Shown here piece after piece: positions 62,701 to 64,000 of a stretch of 64,000 bases of DNA. Source of the stretch: Patagioenas fasciata. Its lineage: Eukaryota > Chordata > Aves > Columbiformes > Columbidae. The stretch lies in contig NC_092524.1 in the NCBI RefSeq assembly GCF_037038585.1, positions 45,469,001-45,533,000 on the forward strand, written 5' to 3'. Made by a program: the position numbers and the translations under genes. The notes under the pieces were generated by a model. It worked only from the letters and a program-made list of their open reading frames with translations. It ran no database searches and had not been told where the DNA came from. Position 1 is the first letter of the stretch. Every line of letters starts with the position of its first letter.

Positions 62701-63108
62701 AGGCAATCATAACTTTCGAAATTCTGCTGTATGTTAAACTGAAAATCAATGAACTTTTGTCTTCTGCAGATCCTTAGAAATGTAAGCTGTAATACATACT
62801 TGGTGGAATTCCTGTGTTTGGATTTTTTTTAAGATTTGTTTGCTCACCCTGATGAATAGGCAGTTTGGATATTTACAAGAGCATGAGATACCCAGATAAT
62901 TTTGCTCGTCTTCAGTTGTATGGAATGGGGGGAATAAATGTTAGCTGACCTGTTTTTGTGATTTCCTCAGTGTTAGGTGAGCCTTACACTGATCCAGTTC
63001 TTCCTCCTCGAAGACAAGAAAGATTTTTCCCTAATCCTCCAAATACTGGGAGACTTTCTGGACCAGCAGAACTACGAACTTACAACATGCAGTCTTTTGA
63101 TAAAACAG
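29425..63108 (+). CDS. MIA2: MIA2/TALI long form (TANGO1-like ER export factor), 3' end beyond the window
   Basis: The long form is an ER-exit-site membrane protein: a luminal SH3 domain, an acidic luminal stretch, membrane helices, cytosolic coiled coils and a proline-rich SEC23-binding tail. It helps load bulky cargo, such as lipoprotein particles, into COPII carriers. Specific exons: 29425-29539, 30976-31109, 32392-32478, 32819 to about 33659 (or the stop at 33998), 37878-38096 and 38217-38317. It then joins the shared exons from 41911 onward, in frame (phase 0). The cTAGE5 first exon is skipped. The large exon is decayed in its 3' part (separate entry). A functional long form therefore needs an early donor in that exon; otherwise only a truncated secreted luminal protein could be made. 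The SH3 exons and the two juxtamembrane exons are clean, which argues against a simple dead gene. Confidence 0.75.
30976..32478 (+). CDS. MIA2: MIA2 SH3-domain exons (30976-31109 and 32392-32478)
   Basis: The two exons encode the MIA-type luminal SH3 domain. The first reads [20 protein letters not shown] then [20 protein letters not shown]; the second [19 protein letters not shown]. Family landmarks are all present: the GPDCRYLNF strand with its conserved cysteine, the [13 protein letters not shown] loop and the FP-x-DAV end. Borders are AG/GT (donors GTAAGT and GTAAAA). An alternative acceptor three bases further on (30979) would drop one residue. MIA-family SH3 domains bind extracellular or luminal partners instead of classical proline peptides. 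The intron between them (31110-32391) contains poly-T tracts only. Confidence 0.93.
32819..34000 (+). CDS. MIA2: MIA2 large luminal exon, intact part, ending at an in-frame TAG
   Basis: An acceptor CTTCTAG leads into [18 protein letters not shown], which aligns to human MIA2 (ESDFLCLLGVSYTFDNEDS). The frame stays open for 393 codons to TAG 33998-34000. The protein is acidic and low in complexity, with repeated aromatic modules: [12 protein letters not shown] (from 33143), [16 protein letters not shown] (from 33314), [20 protein letters not shown] (from 33515) and [14 protein letters not shown] (from 33932). Human MIA2 has similar W-F-G modules. Possible donors after 33659 (CAG|GTGAGG), 33809 (CAG|GTGACA) and 33935 (CAG|GTTGGT) are all phase 1, the phase required by the next exon at 37878. 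Confidence 0.85.
   Translation, partial: ETDFVCLHGDKYTFENENSALPEHNKESEYSSSDAESKLHENELLKHTRDSMQKEERIESVSENDCKECYTQEESASKKLVRKNENRKDDNEEPQTQTSLPLEPIPTQSSWIAGWFTTGSKNDEEPLRAITESLEEYKYRGRKIMVAAENDLEEPNDKEEQKPPASAWFQGGLMDFLYFGEQNVDVGLASEKSDPQNHDDSSVPGHSSNEEETAVTALLAYEEGKSEGQESKSNWFNLGLSHVFNFGLALEDQRSRETKDQTNKNEELQPLDHETVKAVTGEEDEENYAHEVTDSYSNMPNLGKIPASMHTLNGTKSTSNSTESYFDILTGDKEKPLEPYSSVQDLVLESQLLKNAEAKQTNQESESKHVQSGWYTKIYNSFINYNVDTYNNQ
34001..35526 (+). pseudogene. MIA2: Decayed 3' portion of the MIA2 large exon
   Basis: After TAG 33998 the same frame reads on for 110 codons of similar acidic, serine-rich protein, including a further aromatic module ([20 protein letters not shown]), to TGA 34331. 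Coding-like sequence then continues in the +1 frame, broken by TAG 34542, TAA 34677 and TGA 34941. It returns to the original frame to TAA 35255, and goes on in the +2 frame to TAG 35524. That is six stops and about three frameshifts in 1.5 kb. Beyond 35526 a purine-rich plus strand continues to about 37.1 kb and may be more of the same relic, but stops become too dense to follow. Assembly error could explain one break but not all of them. Confidence 0.75.
35527..37877 (+). other. Purine-rich, non-open stretch before the MIA2 juxtamembrane exons
   Basis: No open frame above about 60 codons. The A/G bias on the plus strand up to roughly 37.1 kb resembles the decayed exon to its left, and the final 0.7 kb looks like normal intron with an acceptor at 37876-37877. 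No transposon copy was recognised. Confidence 0.45.
37878..38317 (+). CDS. MIA2: MIA2 juxtamembrane luminal exons (37878-38096 and 38217-38317)
   Basis: Exon 37878-38096 (phase 1 in, phase 1 out) encodes an acidic linker: [18 protein letters not shown], then [20 protein letters not shown]. Exon 38217-38317 encodes [20 protein letters not shown] and [13 protein letters not shown], an amphipathic/hydrophobic stretch directly preceding the shared membrane exon. It ends in phase 0, matching 41911. Donors GTAAGT and GTAAGA are good. Both are intact and TALI-type in position and character. They are absent from the cTAGE5 form, which starts downstream. Confidence 0.8.
38452..38530 (-). mobile_element. 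CR1 LINE, short 3' end copy
   Basis: AGAATCACAGAATGTTAGGG followed by ATTGGAAGGGACCTCAAAAG and ATCATCTAGTCCAATCC is the reverse complement of the CR1 3' terminus. Only about 80 bp remain, 135 bases after the MIA2 juxtamembrane exon. Confidence 0.92.
39478..39870. mobile_element. 393-bp non-autonomous DNA transposon (MITE) with 25-bp inverted termini and TA target duplication
   Basis: The left end CAGGGTGTTGCAAAACGATG and the reverse complement of the right end CAGGGTGTTTCAAAAAGATG match at 22 of 25 positions over the terminal 25 bases. TA flanks both ends (39476-39477 and 39871-39872), the target signature of Tc1/mariner-type elements. The interior has higher GC than the flanks and a 96-codon plus-strand frame without transposase motifs. 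The element ends about 150 bp before the cTAGE5 CpG island. The family could not be named without a search. Confidence 0.8.
40301..40315 (+). CDS. Candidate alternative cTAGE5 micro first exon (MEGAE)
   Basis: ATG GAG GGG GCA GAG is followed exactly by GTAAGT, a perfect donor core. Five codons in phase 0 would join 41911 in frame. It could equally be part of a 5' UTR exon. Only sequence context supports it. Confidence 0.3.
40925..41038 (+). CDS. MIA2: cTAGE5 first coding exon
   Basis: ATG at 40925 opens [20 protein letters not shown], ending EGARR, with donor GTGAGT at 41039. The human counterpart ends similarly (EELRR before VVAALPEGMRP) though its start differs. This variable, short N-terminus replaces the whole luminal part of the long form. 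The upstream in-frame codons to 40880 lack an ATG, so 40925 is the first possible start. Confidence 0.88.
40925..63108 (+). CDS. MIA2: cTAGE5 form of MIA2, exons 1-21; C-terminal exons beyond the window
   Basis: cTAGE5 is the cytosol-facing partner of TANGO1 at ER exit sites and binds SEC23 and SEC12. Exons: 40925-41038, 41911-42042, 43952-43973, 44096-44184, 44582-44653, 45381-45491, 45821-45892, 46308-46412, 49961-50083, 50596-50719, 51537-51583, 51785-51875, 53262-53400, 55432-55533, 56858-56918, 57260-57295, 58227-58294, 59013-59095, 59456-59587, 61456-61608 and 62971-63108. They join in one frame to about 671 residues without a stop. Order: variable N-terminus, membrane helix (residues about 58-78), two coiled-coil regions, then a Pro-rich tail. 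Highly conserved stretches include [39 protein letters not shown] and [20 protein letters not shown]. All borders are GT-AG. The family protein is about 800 aa, so only the last part is missing. Confidence 0.96.
41911..42042 (+). CDS. MIA2: Shared membrane-helix exon of MIA2/cTAGE5
   Basis: Encodes [20 protein letters not shown] followed by a hydrophobic helix ([19 protein letters not shown]) and RSYQS. This is the point where the luminal (long) and cTAGE5 forms merge; both incoming exons end in phase 0. The DMRP[10 protein letters not shown] motif is typical of cTAGE5/TANGO1 proteins. Confidence 0.96.
43952..50083 (+). CDS. MIA2: Shared coiled-coil 1 exons (seven exons)
   Basis: The exons at 43952, 44096, 44582, 45381, 45821, 46308 and 49961 encode [20 protein letters not shown] and a long heptad-rich, Glu/Lys/Leu-rich helix to [12 protein letters not shown]. 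In the family this coiled coil holds cTAGE5-TANGO1 and tether interactions. Exon 43952-43973 is a 22-base micro-exon. The intron 46413-49960 (3.5 kb) holds a long GT repeat and otherwise nothing recognisable. Confidence 0.94.
47801..47858. repeat. (GT)29 microsatellite
   Basis: Uninterrupted GT dinucleotides over 58 bases in the intron between the exons at 46308 and 49961. Likely polymorphic. Confidence 0.98.
50596..59095 (+). CDS. MIA2: Shared acidic linker and coiled-coil 2 exons (nine exons)
   Basis: The exons at 50596, 51537, 51785, 53262, 55432, 56858, 57260, 58227 and 59013 encode [20 protein letters not shown], then [20 protein letters not shown], a second long coiled coil and the conserved [20 protein letters not shown] end. 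Exon 50596-50719 has an alternative internal donor after 50692 (GG|GTGAGA), also phase 1, that would remove nine residues (GETENGEPL) in frame. Introns contain a CR1 copy, a probable hAT-like fragment and simple repeats. Confidence 0.94.
51018..51060 (+). mobile_element. Possible hAT-type transposon terminus
   Basis: CAGTGATTCTCAAACGTTTT resembles the CAGTGGTTCTCAAAC-type terminus of old hAT (Charlie-like) elements. The other end was not found, so this is weak. Confidence 0.25.
52279..52405 (-). mobile_element. CR1 LINE, short 3' end copy
   Basis: ATAGAATCATAGAATGGCTT then GAGTTGGAAGGCACCTTAAA and GATCACCTAG-type sequence with a CAGGGACATGTTCCACTAGA segment is the reverse complement of the CR1 3' end. 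It is inserted antisense in the intron between the exons at 51785 and 53262. Confidence 0.93.
53838..53945. mobile_element. Possible old hAT-like or other interspersed repeat fragment
   Basis: TCAGGGGTTTCAGAAACATT followed by AAGGGCCACATCAGCCTC and CAAAGGGCCAAA looks like an interspersed repeat of the type that begins CAGGGGT and carries paired GGGCC blocks. I cannot name the family. Confidence 0.3.
54474..54489. repeat. Run of 16 G
   Basis: Homopolymer in an intron of the cTAGE5 exons. A second run (12 G) is at 55207-55218. Length is likely unreliable in assemblies and could be variable. Confidence 0.9.
55011..55050. repeat. (ATTTG)8 microsatellite
   Basis: Eight perfect tandem ATTTG units, preceded by an imperfect copy, in the intron before the exon at 55432. 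Confidence 0.97.
59456..63108 (+). CDS. MIA2: Proline-rich region exons (59456-59587, 61456-61608, 62971-63108)
   Basis: These exons encode the start of the SEC23-binding proline-rich tail: [40 protein letters not shown], a poly-Gly stretch, [20 protein letters not shown], the PPPG end of the second exon, and [13 protein letters not shown]. The last exon has tandem acceptors: CTCAG before 62971 or TTAG before 62977, both in frame. The second omits two residues (VL) and fits the human sequence better. The tail continues past 64000. Confidence 0.92.
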
Positions 63109-64000
63109 GTGAGAATTGCTTCCATGATACTATTAAATGGAGATTCATGGTATATGTTGACTATATTTAGTAAGCTGTGGTAAGAGCACAACTTTATAGT
63201 TACCATGGCCCTGATGTTCCATTGTGTAAAAGCCTTTTAACACCCACTGGCCTTGGTTCAGTCTTACTCTGCTACCAAGAGTAGCAATCCATTCTGTTGG
63301 GATGGGACTCAGAGAATGGTAGGCATAAGGTGTTTGGTGGTTGTGGGTTTTTTTGTTCACCTTCACTTTTCTGTATGTTAACTATTCAGGATTGTTCAGG
63401 GTTGGCCTCGAGTCTGTTTTGGCGTGAGAGTGTTAAAAGATCACAAACCTTCATGTGCATTTCCATGCCACATTTGTTGAAGTTAGAAAGAGCTGGGGTC
63501 AGTAAGACTGAAAGAAAAACAGAAGAATTTTCAAATGTCTACTGGTTTTCAGTACTGAACTAGAAGGTCCTGAGGTCTCCTTCTTCAAACTGTTTACCAT
63601 ACTTGCAGTTGCACCCAACTTAATCACACATTTCACCAACCCAAGTACCACTTGTTTTAAATTGGCCAATTATGTAAATTCTGGTTAATGATACTTAGCA
63701 ACAACCAGAAACTCAGCAGCAAGTTTTGGTAATTTAAACCGTACCACTGGAACAGTTTAAGAGATAAAGCCTTAACACTTATTAAGCAGTTTTCATCCTT
63801 ATTTAATGCCTAGTAAGTCACGTGTGTCTTATTCATCAGCTAGCCTGAAGCCATTAAACTGCCAACAGAACTTTGCCACCCAGTATTCAGTTACTGATAT
63901 GATTAGTAGTAACGTACCATCTTTGCCCAATTTCTGACAATAAGAGGGAGAACCTTTAACTTGCTGTCACAGTTTGGGAACTGGAAATGCTGAATTTTCT
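63109..64000 (+). other. Intron of MIA2/cTAGE5 running off the window
   Basis: Starts with donor GTGAGA. The 88-codon frame at 63297-63563 shows no family resemblance and no flanking splice logic. No further exon is visible before the edge. Confidence 0.6.

Overview
The window is vertebrate nuclear DNA and almost certainly avian. It has short GT-AG-spliced exons, three CR1 retroposon copies (two of them short 3' ends carrying the typical ATAGAATCATAGAATGG-like terminus), an LTR fragment of a type common in bird genomes, and compact introns. The gene order GEMIN2 - TRAPPC6B - PNN - MIA2/CTAGE5 matches the conserved block on human 14q21. The LTR type makes a non-galliform bird more likely, but that is an inference.

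Layout. 180-3724 (+): the last seven coding exons of GEMIN2 (SMN-complex subunit), with an LTR fragment in one intron and its polyA signal near 4108. 4308-6780: intergenic between convergent genes, with a CR1 copy and a perfect hairpin. 6922-11712 (-): complete TRAPPC6B, six coding exons, 158 aa. 11713-12869: CpG-rich bidirectional promoter with five same-orientation inverted CCAAT boxes. 12870-22326 (+): complete PNN (pinin), nine coding exons, 693 aa. Its first intron carries 17 identical copies of a 23-bp repeat. 22327-29217: PNN 3' UTR and a gene-poor spacer. 29218-63108 (+): the MIA2 locus. A liver-type promoter with a perfect HNF-1 palindrome drives a signal-peptide exon, an SH3-domain pair of exons and a large luminal exon, then two juxtamembrane exons that join the shared cTAGE5 exons. 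A second CpG-island promoter (about 40.0-41.25 kb) drives the cytosolic cTAGE5 form. The locus runs off the right edge inside the proline-rich region.

How the genes work together. They are housekeeping neighbours, not an operon. GEMIN2 (snRNP assembly) and PNN (splicing/exon-junction complex) act in RNA processing. TRAPPC6B (TRAPP vesicle tethering) and MIA2/cTAGE5 (ER exit of bulky cargo through COPII) act in early secretion. TRAPPC6B and PNN share a divergent promoter.

The most unusual observation is in MIA2. The large luminal exon is intact for about 390 codons and then decays: at least six stops and three frameshifts lie between 33998 and 35526. The exons downstream remain intact. Three possible donors inside the intact part are all in the phase of the next exon, so splicing from one of them (best, the junction after 33659) to 37878 would turn the decayed part into intron and keep the frame. 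Other points are the 17-copy PNN repeat, a 393-bp TA-flanked inverted-repeat element beside the cTAGE5 promoter, and two possible cTAGE5 first exons in the same phase. No wholly new biological system was found. Database searches and transcript data were not available, and homology statements rest on remembered family sequences.
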